From a candidate division FCPU426 bacterium (GTDB taxonomy: Bacteria; Oederibacteriota; Muellerivitia; Muellerivitales; Muellerivitaceae): a stretch of DNA of 64,000 nucleotides. The stretch's first letter is position 1, and every line of letters begins with the position of its first letter. Location: contig DAIDGV010000003.1 of assembly GCA_027452205.1 (NCBI GenBank), forward strand, positions 124,001-188,000. Direction: 5' to 3'. A program made the position numbers and the translations under genes. The notes below the pieces were generated by a model. The model did not search any database, had not been told where the DNA came from, and saw only the letters and a program-made list of their open reading frames with translations. Positions 25,611 to 35,087 of this stretch are shown here, piece after piece.

Positions 25611-28600
25611 TTACCGCCGGGAATACTCTTTCATCACTAAAGTGACCTTGTTCGCCTTCTCTTCGCCGGACAGGATACGGGCCGCCAATTGCTGGGCTTG
25701 TTCCATTTTAGGGTAGCGAACGGTTCGATAGCCCCGCACCTCTTCAGGAACGCTCAAAACCCTCACCCATCGATCATATTCCTCGGCATTTTGATAAGCA
25801 AAGCGGTCCACCAACTCGCCATACCATTGCCGAAAAGCCTTTTCCCTGGCGTGCCACTGGGGCAACAAAACCCTCAAGAACTTCATGTGTTTCATGATCC
25901 TGAGCATCCAATCCCGGCTTTTGAGGTCGAATTGGATATGTAGTCCCAAGAAGTCAAATTGTGGCCGGTTGAAATGACGGTACTCGATCCGGTCCCCACC
26001 TTTGAGGTCAAGCTTATAACGTTTTGCGTCCTTTTCATATTTCTCGGGACTGGTCAAAAGATGGGCCACATAGACCTCGTCCTTGATCTCCATCACTTTA
26101 TGCAGGTACTTCACCACCGCCTTAGTAGCTTCAAAACCCTTTTCCTTGGAATCTTTCTTGAGCGTTGCCAGGACACGGTCCAGATATTTTTGAGCGTAAG
26201 AAAGACCGTCGAATTGAATCAGGTCATAGATCCGGCTGACGAATTGGGCTCGGGTATCCTCATCACCCTCCCAGGCTTTAAGGAATTGGGCAACCATAGC
26301 CTTGTAATCCGCTTTCTTGCCCGTGGCCAGGATACGTGCTTTGCGCTCCATCATTTCTTGAAATCCCTCGCGGACCTCAACATTGTATTTTTCGGGGTGC
26401 AGGACCACATGGCGGCCCAAATGGAAAGCTTGGATATTATGCGCCGCGGCCCGAGGCTCGAAATTATCCTGGATCGCCTCGGTCATGTCCCGCAGACTGA
26501 GAGGCAAAAGCCCCTTCTGGAAGGCTGCGCCCAAAAGCATGATGTTCACGAATACTTTATTGCCCAGGTAATCTTCCGCGATCTGGCTCAGGTCCCCGCC
26601 GAAATAATCGGTCGTGTATTTTTTGAATAGCTCGGTCAGTTTGGACGGGTCAAAATCATCCTTGCCCATTAGGGTTAAGATAGTATGTGTTTTATGGGTA
26701 TTGACCACTGAGTGCGTGTATTCCTTGGAGCCAATACGAAAATTGAAACGCGGATCGATCCCGCGAACCGCCTCGAGGATATCGAGACCCAAAAGTAAAT
26801 TGGTCTTACCCTGGGGCATGAGTGGTGAGACTACCTTCGGCTTCTTCGAAAAAGTCAATTGTGAATAAACACCCCCGTTACGGATGGCTATCCCCTTTTT
26901 GTCGCAGAAGGTCACGTGGTATCCATGCTTCCGGGCCGCGGTTACCAAGACCGCGGTCGAACTTCCAATACCCATACCGCCGACACCGGCGATATAACCC
27001 CGCCAATCATCCTCGAATTGGAACATCTCCGGTTCCGGCAAAGCCGAGGGATCCGGGACGACAGGCTTGGTCGGTTTGTGGGCACGCACAATGACCAACT
27101 CCTCAAAAGCCGGGCAGGCCTTGATGCGGGTGCAAGCCATATCCGACACACAATAGGAAATGTCCGTCGACATTTTTTTGCCGTAAAGGGTCTCTTCAAT
27201 AGCCAAACCCGGGCAACCCGTCAAACGGGTACATTCCAAACAAAACTCACAGGTGTGATCGTTCACATTGATGCGGGTCTGTTTTGGTAAATAGCCTTTT
27301 TTGACCTTCTGTTTGGCCAGGTCATGGCGCTTGCGGCGCTGATAGGTGATGCCACATTCCTTATCGGCGATGATGAACTTAACACCATCCTCCAGCAGCA
27401 TGTCCTCGATCACTTCCCGGTAATCCTCACGACGCTCCGGATTGATCCGGGCAATGGAGACCTCTTCCCCATTTGTCAGTCCCGCTAGGACCTTTTCAAT
27501 ATCCTGCGCAAAGGTTGGATTGCCCATCAAGTCCGCACCCATGCCCGGATGAGGTTGGTGACCCGTCATGGCTGTCGTTTTATTGTCCAGGATGACATAG
27601 AGCACGTCTTGATTATTCTTAATGGAGTCGGAGACTTCAGCCAAACCCGAATGAAAGAAAGTGGAATCACCCACAAAACAAACCGACTTATTCGTGGAAA
27701 AAGGCGAGATTCCCGCGCCCGTACCGCCACCCAGACCCATGCCGATATAGTTGTGCATCAAGGGTCCGTTCGGTGGCATGAACAGAAGGACGTAACAACC
27801 AGCGTCCCCATGGAAAAGCACATCGATAGGTTCGCGTTTGTATTTCTTCTTCATGTATTGCGGATTTTTAAAATCGGCCACCAATTCAAGGAAGACCGAG
27901 GACGAATCTCGATGAGGACATCCCGGACAGAAGGAGGGTGTCCGGTTCGGGATACTAACCTCTAATTGGCTTAAACTTTCGATGAACTTCACTTCTTTTT
28001 CGACCTTAGGACTTGATACTTCGAAGGTCTTGAAAAGGGGTGCCAAGGTGGTCATCACCAACGATGGATTCAATCCCTGGTCGGTCGGGAAGGGTTTGAG
28101 GCTATCCGGAAAATCCTTACCCCACACAGTGGGCATTTCTTTGACCTTGCCCGTTTGATAAAGGTCCATCGCGATATTACGGACTTGGCTTTCGATGAAA
28201 CGTCGTTTTTCCTCGACCACCACCAGCGTATTGGAATATTTCAGGATCTCAGCGATGGACTCCGGATCGACCGGATAGGTCATCCCCAGTTTGAGGATAG
28301 GAAACTTCCCCTCCATACCGAATTCACGTAGAGCTTGGACTAAATAGGTATAAGAAGCGCCCGCGGTGATAAAGGCGAGCGTGCCCTTTTCGGTTCCTGG
28401 GAAAATTTGATTGATCCCCTGTTTGCGGACTTCCTTCAACAACGTCGGGAACTTGACCTCAAGAGCCTCTTTCTCCATCGGCACCGTGAAAGGCGGGAGC
28501 ATGATCGTGTGGGAAACATCGATCTTGGAACTGTCGATGGTCGCCTTGTTGATCGTGGAAAAACCCTTCGGCGGTTGATTGGGATAAACACTGACGCTTC

Positions 28601-29150
28601 CGCCGCCTTCGGCGGTATAGGTGATCAGGAGATAAGAAATGAAAAGATCAGCCGCTTCGGACAACTCGAAAGCAACCCGCATCCAATCTTTCACTTCTTG
28701 AAAGGTAGCCGGCTCGATTACCGGGATGAACAAATGGTCGGACAAACGGCGGGAATCGACCGGAACCTGAGTTGTATCGCTCCAGGGATCGTCCCCGATA
28801 ACAATGACCCCGGCACCTTGATGATCCTTTTTAAGAAGGCTACCGGAAATAAGCGCGTCCGCGGCCACATGGAAACCAACAGATTTCATGACCGTGACAG
28901 CCCTAAGTCCTGCCATCTGGGCACCATTGAGCCGAGCGGCGGAAAGAGCTTCGTTGTTAGCGATCTGAGCGAGAATACCGTGTTCTTTGAGGTAGGGAGC
29001 GGCATTGGCAGCCGCTTCGAAAACATCTGCGACAGGAGATCCGGGATACCCCGTCAAAAGGGCCATTCCAGCTTCCAATCCACCCTTTAGGATCAACTCA
29101 TTGCCGGAATAGGTCTCAACACCTTGGTCTTTTACAAATCGAGGATCCAT
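25611..29150 (-). CDS. Indolepyruvate ferredoxin oxidoreductase, alpha-beta fusion
   Basis: 1179 residues. The enzyme oxidatively decarboxylates aryl 2-oxo acids to aryl-CoA with ferredoxin. The N-terminal half is IorA-like (pyrimidine domain, then a TPP-binding domain with GDAGCYVLLFMPPNGP and GDSTFFHSG). A cysteine cluster at ~630-690 reads CEFCLECTRLTGCP, then CVSDMACTRIKACP, so the second set has three cysteines rather than four. The C-terminal half is IorB-like (GVGGMGIGSSTAVLVTAARKHG). Fused single-chain forms of this size are known mainly in proteobacteria. A promoter lies just upstream, with no close ribosome-binding site. Confidence 0.88.
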   Translation of the reverse strand: MDPRFVKDQGVETYSGNELILKGGLEAGMALLTGYPGSPVADVFEAAANAAPYLKEHGILAQIANNEALSAARLNGAQMAGLRAVTVMKSVGFHVAADALISGSLLKKDHQGAGVIVIGDDPWSDTTQVPVDSRRLSDHLFIPVIEPATFQEVKDWMRVAFELSEAADLFISYLLITYTAEGGGSVSVYPNQPPKGFSTINKATIDSSKIDVSHTIMLPPFTVPMEKEALEVKFPTLLKEVRKQGINQIFPGTEKGTLAFITAGASYTYLVQALREFGMEGKFPILKLGMTYPVDPESIAEILKYSNTLVVVEEKRRFIESQVRNIAMDLYQTGKVKEMPTVWGKDFPDSLKPFPTDQGLNPSLVMTTLAPLFKTFEVSSPKVEKEVKFIESLSQLEVSIPNRTPSFCPGCPHRDSSSVFLELVADFKNPQYMKKKYKREPIDVLFHGDAGCYVLLFMPPNGPLMHNYIGMGLGGGTGAGISPFSTNKSVCFVGDSTFFHSGLAEVSDSIKNNQDVLYVILDNKTTAMTGHQPHPGMGADLMGNPTFAQDIEKVLAGLTNGEEVSIARINPERREDYREVIEDMLLEDGVKFIIADKECGITYQRRKRHDLAKQKVKKGYLPKQTRINVNDHTCEFCLECTRLTGCPGLAIEETLYGKKMSTDISYCVSDMACTRIKACPAFEELVIVRAHKPTKPVVPDPSALPEPEMFQFEDDWRGYIAGVGGMGIGSSTAVLVTAARKHGYHVTFCDKKGIAIRNGGVYSQLTFSKKPKVVSPLMPQGKTNLLLGLDILEAVRGIDPRFNFRIGSKEYTHSVVNTHKTHTILTLMGKDDFDPSKLTELFKKYTTDYFGGDLSQIAEDYLGNKVFVNIMLLGAAFQKGLLPLSLRDMTEAIQDNFEPRAAAHNIQAFHLGRHVVLHPEKYNVEVREGFQEMMERKARILATGKKADYKAMVAQFLKAWEGDEDTRAQFVSRIYDLIQFDGLSYAQKYLDRVLATLKKDSKEKGFEATKAVVKYLHKVMEIKDEVYVAHLLTSPEKYEKDAKRYKLDLKGGDRIEYRHFNRPQFDFLGLHIQFDLKSRDWMLRIMKHMKFLRVLLPQWHAREKAFRQWYGELVDRFAYQNAEEYDRWVRVLSVPEEVRGYRTVRYPKMEQAQQLAARILSGEEKANKVTLVMKEYSRR

Positions 29151-29159
29151 CGTTTTATT

Positions 29160-29188
29160 AACATACCTTCAATGATTTTGGAATGCAA
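29160..29188 (-). promoter_or_regulatory. Promoter of the indolepyruvate oxidoreductase gene
   Basis: Minus strand TTGCAT (29183-29188), 17-nt spacer, TATGTT (29160-29165). The ATG is 9 nt beyond the -10, implying a leader of about 3 nt. The only purine-rich site (GAAGG) is 15 nt from the start. Confidence 0.5.
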
Positions 29189-29228
29189 CCGAACAAAGCT
29201 ATCGCTGTCGGCCCATCTAAGCACTTTT

Positions 29229-30272
29229 TCATATGAATTGGAGCGGGTCTAAAGGTTTTCCCTTTTGACGGATCTCAAAATGCAAATGAGGTCCTGTTAC
29301 CCGTCCTGTCGCACCCACCCGTCCGATCAAGGTGCCCCGCCGGACCTTCTCTCCCATATGAGCGTATATCTTGGAAAGATGTCCATAATAGGTGACATAA
29401 CCATGGGAATGAGCGATCTGGATCAAGTTTCCATACCCGCCCGCCACACCTGTAAAGATAACCTTGCCGGGAGCCGAAGCATAGACCGCATCACCATATT
29501 TAGCGCGCAGGTCCACTCCCGTATGTTCCCGATGTTTCCCCGTAAAGGGATCAACCCGAAGGCCAAAACCCGATGTCCAAGTCGCCCACCGAGAAAAAGG
29601 AACACCGAATATGCCTCTTTTGCTGAAATAATCTTTCCACTCTTGGGTCATCAGAACAGGTCGCACGTCTGGGATGAAAAGAACATCCCCGGTCCGGGCC
29701 GGACGCCACCAATGTAGTTCGTTTACCTCGGCGATGACCTTTTCGGTGGTCCTATATCTTTCAGCGATCTTGGATAAACTATCCGACGCGCGGACCGTAT
29801 GAAGCACGCCTTTTTTGGAGAGCAGAAGGATGTTCTGACGATAAGCCGCTTTGAATGGTAGGTTCGGGTTGGCCCCAATGAGCGTGTTGATGTCAATGTG
29901 CGCTCTTTTAGCAATGGTCCAATAATTCTCACCCTGTTCGATCCGGTGGACCTGAACGGTCACTGCGGAAGAGCGTATCTTGTTGATGTCGATGTTATCC
30001 GCCAGGGTCGCCATGTCCACTTGGGTCGGTTCGGGTGTTTCAGTGACTTGCTTGACGCCTGATTGTGTGACTAGCGAGGGCACATTCGGAGGAGGGGTAT
30101 CGGTCAACACCGGGGTGACCACCGACGATATTTCAATATCCGCCGTGGCCGAAGGAACTAACGTGGCATCCGAGAGGGGATTCGAAGAATGACGGGTCAA
30201 GACAAAAAGCACCAGACCTGTCAACACCAGCAAAAGAAGGACGCCTGAACGCCGACTGAAAGAAAAAGGCAT
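29229..30272 (-). CDS. LysM-M23 peptidoglycan endopeptidase
   Basis: 347 residues. An N-terminal membrane anchor (11-25) and a low-complexity linker come first. Two LysM-type peptidoglycan-binding modules follow (HRIEQGENYWTIAKRA; HTVRASDSLSKIAERY), then a C-terminal M23 zinc peptidase (SGFGLRVDPFTGKHREHTGVD, GHLSKI, GPHLHFEI). The zinc ligands H..D and H.H are present, so it should be active. It probably cuts peptidoglycan cross-links. The ATG directly abuts the dxs stop. Confidence 0.92.
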   Translation of the reverse strand: MPFSFSRRSGVLLLLVLTGLVLFVLTRHSSNPLSDATLVPSATADIEISSVVTPVLTDTPPPNVPSLVTQSGVKQVTETPEPTQVDMATLADNIDINKIRSSAVTVQVHRIEQGENYWTIAKRAHIDINTLIGANPNLPFKAAYRQNILLLSKKGVLHTVRASDSLSKIAERYRTTEKVIAEVNELHWWRPARTGDVLFIPDVRPVLMTQEWKDYFSKRGIFGVPFSRWATWTSGFGLRVDPFTGKHREHTGVDLRAKYGDAVYASAPGKVIFTGVAGGYGNLIQIAHSHGYVTYYGHLSKIYAHMGEKVRRGTLIGRVGATGRVTGPHLHFEIRQKGKPLDPLQFI

Positions 30273-32189
30273 TTAAGAGACGATCCCGAGGACCGGTTCT
30301 CGGTTCTGCAGGATGGATTTTACGACTGAAACGACTTGTGGCGCTTCGAGTCCACACATCTCCCGTTGTAGTTGCGGCTTCCCGTGCTCGATAAAGGCAT
30401 CTGGAATGGCGATCTGCTTGACCACACAATCAGAAATGCCGTTCTTTTGTAGGGCTTCCATAATGGCGCTACCGAACCCGCCCATCCCCACATTCTCTTC
30501 CAAGGTCAAGATCACCTTCGTCTTGGAGGCAATGGAAAGCAGTAATTTTTCATCCAAGGGCTTCACAAAACGCATGTTGGCAACCGTACCCTGCACACCC
30601 TCTTTTTTCAAGGTCGCGTGCGCGGCCTTGGCAACACCAACCATACGTCCAATGGCGAGTAGGGCATATTGGGAACCCTCTTCTAGTATCTCACCCTTTC
30701 CGATCTCCATTTTCTGGAAGGTTTTGTCCAAAGACACGCCTTCGCCATTCCCACGGGGATAACGCAAGGCTACCGGCCCATCATGTTCAACGGCGGTATA
30801 AAGCATGTTCCGCAGTTCGTTTTCATTCGAAGGCGCCATCACCACCAAATTGGGGATACAGCGTAAATAAGAAAGGTCATAGACTCCCTGGTGGGTCTCA
30901 CCGTCCTCGCCTACCAACCCGCCACGATCAAGCGCGAAAACCACAGGCAGTTTTTGCAAACAAACATCATGGATGATCTGATCGTAAGCGCGTTGAAGAA
31001 AAGTGGAATAAATAGCCACTACCGGCTTGATACCCTCACAAGCCATTCCAGCCGCCATGCAGACGGCATGGCCCTCGGCAATGCCAACATCCACATAACG
31101 ATCAGGGAATTCTTTGCCGAACTGGCTCAGACCCGTTCCACCAGGCATGGCCGCCGTGATTCCGACCAATTCATCCTTCATCTTCGCCAATTCGATCATG
31201 GTGTCGCCGAAGACCTTTGTGTAAGCCGGAGGTGCCGACGGCGAGGAAGCCGCCACCAATTTGCCGGTCTCTTTATCGAACACGGTCACACCGTGGTATT
31301 TTTCAGGATTCTCCTCAGCGGGAGCGTAACCTTTCCCTTTTTGTGTAACCACATGGAGCATGATGGGGCCCTTGAGCTGCTTGACCCTTTTAAAGATCTC
31401 CACCAAGGTAAGGATATTGTGACCGTCGATCGGACCGTAATACCGAAGGCCCAGTTCCTCAAACAGGGTACCCGGCGTCATAAAGCCCTTCAGTGCTTCT
31501 TCGGCGTGATGAGCCATGTGCAACATTTGTTTGCCGACGTTGGGAATGCTATTGATAAAACTTTCAACCCGGTTCTTGGTCTCGTTATAGGACTTACCCG
31601 CCAAGATCTTGTTGAGATAAGAAGTCATCGCACCAACGCTGGGCGAAATAGACATTTCGTTGTCGTTCAAGATGACCGTCATGTTCAGGTCCGGATGATC
31701 ACCGATATTGTTGAGTGCTTCCATGGAAAGACCGTTGGAAATGGCCGCGTCGCCGACGATGGAAACCACATGAAATTTCTTTTTTTGCATGTCCCGGGCC
31801 ATGGCCATCCCAAAGCCAGCCGATAAGGCCGTGCCCGCGTGTCCTACGGCGAAGGTGTCATACTCGCTCTCGTTCCGTTTCGGAAAACCACAAAGACCCT
31901 CGAATTGACGCAAGGTCGGGAACTTGTCACGGCGGCCCGTAATGGCTTTGTGACCATAAGCTTGATGACCCACATCCCAAACAATGCGGTCTTGGGGGGT
32001 GTCGTAAACATAATGAAGCGCTAGGGTGAGTTCCACCGCGCCCAAACTAGAGCCCAAGTGGCCGCCTGTGGCGGACACCGAGGTCACTAAAAAATCCCGT
32101 AGTTCTTGGGCTACTTTAGGAAGAGCTTCCACCGGCAAAGCGCGCAGTTGGTCAGGGGTTTGGATCTTATCAAGATATTCGTAAGCCAC
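30273..32189 (-). CDS. dxs: 1-deoxy-D-xylulose-5-phosphate synthase
   Basis: 638 residues. It condenses pyruvate and glyceraldehyde 3-phosphate, the first step of the MEP isoprenoid pathway. Visible features are HLGSSLGAVELT, the thiamine-diphosphate motif GDAAISNGLSMEALNN, YYGPIDGHN, DRGGLVGEDGETHQG and the C-terminal EENVGMGGFGS. The start is GTG, with GAAGGAT upstream. It shares an operon with ispA and a DUF212 protein. Confidence 0.96.
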   Translation of the reverse strand: MAYEYLDKIQTPDQLRALPVEALPKVAQELRDFLVTSVSATGGHLGSSLGAVELTLALHYVYDTPQDRIVWDVGHQAYGHKAITGRRDKFPTLRQFEGLCGFPKRNESEYDTFAVGHAGTALSAGFGMAMARDMQKKKFHVVSIVGDAAISNGLSMEALNNIGDHPDLNMTVILNDNEMSISPSVGAMTSYLNKILAGKSYNETKNRVESFINSIPNVGKQMLHMAHHAEEALKGFMTPGTLFEELGLRYYGPIDGHNILTLVEIFKRVKQLKGPIMLHVVTQKGKGYAPAEENPEKYHGVTVFDKETGKLVAASSPSAPPAYTKVFGDTMIELAKMKDELVGITAAMPGGTGLSQFGKEFPDRYVDVGIAEGHAVCMAAGMACEGIKPVVAIYSTFLQRAYDQIIHDVCLQKLPVVFALDRGGLVGEDGETHQGVYDLSYLRCIPNLVVMAPSNENELRNMLYTAVEHDGPVALRYPRGNGEGVSLDKTFQKMEIGKGEILEEGSQYALLAIGRMVGVAKAAHATLKKEGVQGTVANMRFVKPLDEKLLLSIASKTKVILTLEENVGMGGFGSAIMEALQKNGISDCVVKQIAIPDAFIEHGKPQLQREMCGLEAPQVVSVVKSILQNREPVLGIVS

Positions 32190-32203
32190 GGATCATCCTT
32201 CAT

Positions 32204-32641
32204 TCAAAGCTGATGCACCAAAAAAGCTACCACAATGCCGATAAAAGCGCCCACGAACACCTGAACGGGCGTGTGTCCCAGCAATTCCTTCAAGCGGGTA
32301 TGAGGAAATGGTTTAGACCGGTTTAGGTCATCCAGGATCTGGTTCAGGATCTGGGCTTGCTGGCCTGCCGCCCGGCGAACACCTGCCGCGTCGGACATAA
32401 TGACCAAGGCCATGCCCAGGGAAAGAATAAAGGCCGGCGAATTCCAGCCCGCTTCTAACCCAATGGCAGCCGACAAACTCGACACAAAAGACGAATGAGA
32501 ACTCGGCATCCCACCCGTACCCACAAAAAGACGGAAGTCGATTTTATGGTGCCGATACCAATAAATCAACACCTTAAGCCCCTGAGCTACGAACCACCCC
32601 AACACCATGGATAAAAAGATTTTAGAGGAAAAAAGGTCCAT
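32204..32641 (-). CDS. DUF212/YuiD-family PAP2-like membrane protein
   Basis: 145 residues with four hydrophobic segments. The central GTGGMPSSHSSFVSSL resembles the PAP2 phosphatase motif (PSSHS), followed by MSDAAGVRRAAGQQAQ and a C-terminal GHTPVQVFVGAFIGIVV, both typical of DUF212. These suggest an acid-phosphatase-like activity at the membrane. Position between ispA and dxs hints at a prenyl-phosphate substrate, as inference. No Shine-Dalgarno is obvious. It starts 5 nt after the ispA stop. Confidence 0.85.
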   Translation of the reverse strand: MDLFSSKIFLSMVLGWFVAQGLKVLIYWYRHHKIDFRLFVGTGGMPSSHSSFVSSLSAAIGLEAGWNSPAFILSLGMALVIMSDAAGVRRAAGQQAQILNQILDDLNRSKPFPHTRLKELLGHTPVQVFVGAFIGIVVAFLVHQL

Positions 32642-32646
32642 AAGAC

Positions 32647-33543
32647 TTAGTAAGTTCTTTCTGCCATGTGAAGAACCAAGGCTTTGAGTGGTTCCCCTTT
32701 GGCACCGAAAATGGTCAGAGCACGGACCGCTTGGCCGGTCAATTCCTTGACCTCCTTCTTGGAAGCGGCCAGCCCGATAGCTGCCGGGTAGGTCATCTTC
32801 CCCCTTGCGCGATCACTGCCCGCGGACTTGCCTAACTGTTTGCTATCCGCCGTCTCGTTCAAAATGTCATCGACGATCTGAAAAGCCAATCCGGCGGCTT
32901 TTCCGTAATCGGTCAAAGCTTTCACCTTCACATTAGAGACGCCGGCCAAAAGGGCCGGCAGTCGAGTGCTGGCCAGAAGCAACGCACCTGTTTTGCGACG
33001 ATGGATCGAATAGACCTTGGAAAGGACTGGGCGTTTTCTTTCGGACAAAACGTCATCCACTTGTCCGCCGACCATACCCGGATAGCCCGCGTTCCAGGCC
33101 AATTCATGGGCGACCTGAGCAACATTCTTGCGAAAGCTCGCGGGATAGGACTCAGCATCCGATATCCATTGAAAAGCCAATGTCAAAAGACCATCCCCCG
33201 CTAGGATAGCCATGGCTTCACCGTAGACCTTGTGATTAGTCTTACGGCCCCGGCGATAATCGTCATTGTCCAAGGCAGGAAGATCATCGTGGATGAGACT
33301 ATAGGTATGGATCAATTCGAGCGAACAAGCGATCCTCAAAGCCGCCGTTTCTGAAAGTCCAACGGCTTCTCCCGCGGCAAGACAAAGAACCGGCCGCAAT
33401 CTTTTGCCACCGGCAAAAATACTGTACTTCATGCTATCCCAAAGGGTTTTAGGACAATCTCCCGGGTTCTTGAAAACGGTTTTAAGGCCATTTTCGATCT
33501 TTGCTCTTTTGTTGTTGAGATACTTGGATAAAGAAAAACTCAT
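32647..33543 (-). CDS. ispA: Farnesyl diphosphate synthase-type polyprenyl synthetase
   Basis: 298 residues. It elongates DMAPP/GPP with IPP to farnesyl diphosphate. The first aspartate-rich motif (DDLPALDNDDYRRG) and the second region (FQIVDDILNETADSKQLGKSAGSD) are clear. The second motif reads DDILN where DDxxD is usual, so its last aspartate is asparagine. The KMTYPAA segment follows. It overlaps xseB by 4 nt. The xseA-xseB-ispA-dxs order is widely conserved. Confidence 0.93.
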   Translation of the reverse strand: MSFSLSKYLNNKRAKIENGLKTVFKNPGDCPKTLWDSMKYSIFAGGKRLRPVLCLAAGEAVGLSETAALRIACSLELIHTYSLIHDDLPALDNDDYRRGRKTNHKVYGEAMAILAGDGLLTLAFQWISDAESYPASFRKNVAQVAHELAWNAGYPGMVGGQVDDVLSERKRPVLSKVYSIHRRKTGALLLASTRLPALLAGVSNVKVKALTDYGKAAGLAFQIVDDILNETADSKQLGKSAGSDRARGKMTYPAAIGLAASKKEVKELTGQAVRALTIFGAKGEPLKALVLHMAERTY

Positions 33544-33773
33544 TCGTCTTTGCTCTTCGAGGTTTTCACCTCTTCTTTTGCGGAAGCCGTCTTAAGGAGC
33601 TGTTTGACTTTCTTTTCGATCTCCGTCAAACGTTGATTACAATCCTTTGTCAACCTCATCCCCTCTTCGAACAACTTCAGGGAATCCTCTAATTTCAGGT
33701 CGCCCGACTCCATTTTTTCGACGATCTGCTCGAGTTTCGCCAAAGAATCCTCGAACGACGGTTGGTTGGCCAT
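33540..33773 (-). CDS. xseB: Exodeoxyribonuclease VII small subunit
   Basis: 77 residues, matching the family length. The pattern FEDSLAKLEQIVEKMESGDLKLEDSLKLFEEGMRLTKDCNQRL is diagnostic. The C-terminal tail is lysine-rich. It forms the small subunit that assembles on XseA. It starts 27 nt after the xseA stop and overlaps ispA (ATGA). Confidence 0.96.
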   Translation of the reverse strand: MANQPSFEDSLAKLEQIVEKMESGDLKLEDSLKLFEEGMRLTKDCNQRLTEIEKKVKQLLKTASAKEEVKTSKSKDE

Positions 33774-33800
33774 AAACGCTCCTCAAAGAATGACGGTATT

Positions 33801-35087
33801 TTATTCGGTTTCATCCTGGGTTGAAACAACTTCCGATTCTACCCGGCCCTTTTGCAGTTCGATCTCAAGCCGTTCACCCTTTTTAAGCTTTTGGCTCGAA
33901 CGAAGGATATCGCCCGTTCCCTTTCGGGTCACGATCGCATAGCCCCTTTTAAGGGGGCCACGGGGATGATAGGCCATCAGTTGGGCTTCAAGCCCCTTCA
34001 GCTTTTCTTGGAAGGGTTTCAAGCGCTGGAGCGGGTTGATACGGGATAAAAGCTCGATTGACCGTCGCAACCGCGATTCTTGCTCCTTCAATTGGTCTTC
34101 CAACGCCGACTTCAATTCTTCCGCGCGGTAATCCAAATTTTGTTTGGCTTGGTCCAAAAGCAGGTCCGGACGTCGGTCCCTCAAGGTCTTCAATAGTTGC
34201 TGCAAGTCCCGTTTTTTATCATCGATCAGGTTTTCAAAGGACTCTTTCAACCGATGTTCCAATTGTTCCAACTGTTGTTCGATCTCATCCCGCCCCGGAG
34301 CCAAATGGGCCGCGGCCGCGGTCGGAGTCGGTTCTCTTCGATCCGCCACAAAGTCACACAAGGTAAAATCCACCTCGTGACCAATAGCGCTGACAGTAGG
34401 AACGGAACAATCGGCCAGCGCCCTCACGACACCCTCGTCATTGAACGCGGCTAGGTCCTGTAAACTTCCACCGCCGCGGGTAACAACCAGCACATCATGA
34501 CAGTTTTGCCGCGAAACCGACTCGATCGCTTCCCGCACTTCCTGAGGAGCTTCTTCGCCCTGGACCTTGACCGGGAAAAGATCCACTGATTCGATCCCAA
34601 CCCGGGTTTCGAGGATCTTCATGAAGTCCTGTATGGCCGCGCCCGAGGGCGAGGTAATCAGGGCGATGTGTTTGGGATATTCTGGTACCGCTTTTTTTCG
34701 GGCTTCATCGAACAAGCCTTCCAGCATCATTTTTCGTTTCAGTTGCTCAAAAGCCAATTGCAGGCTACCCACTCCCTTCGGTTCCATGCTTCGCACGTTC
34801 ATCTGGAACTGGCCCCGGGCTTCGTAGAGGGTCAAGACACCCCCGACAATGACATGCATTCCCTGTTCGGGTTGAAAAGCCAGGGCTTGGTTTGCGTTCC
34901 TGAAGAAAGCGCAGGAAACGAGAGATCTCCCATCTTTCAGATCAAAATACATATGGCCTGAAGGATGTTTGGTGAAGCGTCCTATCTCACCCTGCACCAG
35001 GACAGATGAAAATTTGCTTTCCAACAGAGCCCTGGCCGTTTGGACCAATTCGGTCACCGAATAAACGGGTTTGGTATCTCCGTTCAT
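33801..35087 (-). CDS. xseA: Exodeoxyribonuclease VII large subunit
   Basis: 428 residues. An N-terminal OB domain (SVTELVQTARALLESKFSSVLVQGEI) precedes the catalytic region (SPSGAAIQDFM, VTRGGGSLQDLAAFNDE, SAIGHEVDFTLCDFVADRREPTPTAAA). A long coiled coil follows at about 265-370. The enzyme degrades single-stranded DNA to short oligonucleotides. Its start overlaps the PfkB-kinase stop (ATGA). Confidence 0.96.
   Translation of the reverse strand: MNGDTKPVYSVTELVQTARALLESKFSSVLVQGEIGRFTKHPSGHMYFDLKDGRSLVSCAFFRNANQALAFQPEQGMHVIVGGVLTLYEARGQFQMNVRSMEPKGVGSLQLAFEQLKRKMMLEGLFDEARKKAVPEYPKHIALITSPSGAAIQDFMKILETRVGIESVDLFPVKVQGEEAPQEVREAIESVSRQNCHDVLVVTRGGGSLQDLAAFNDEGVVRALADCSVPTVSAIGHEVDFTLCDFVADRREPTPTAAAAHLAPGRDEIEQQLEQLEHRLKESFENLIDDKKRDLQQLLKTLRDRRPDLLLDQAKQNLDYRAEELKSALEDQLKEQESRLRRSIELLSRINPLQRLKPFQEKLKGLEAQLMAYHPRGPLKRGYAIVTRKGTGDILRSSQKLKKGERLEIELQKGRVESEVVSTQDETE

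Noticed and set aside
30891-31826. Plus-strand 311-codon frame inside dxs
   Set aside because: Antisense to conserved Dxs motifs; no start signals.
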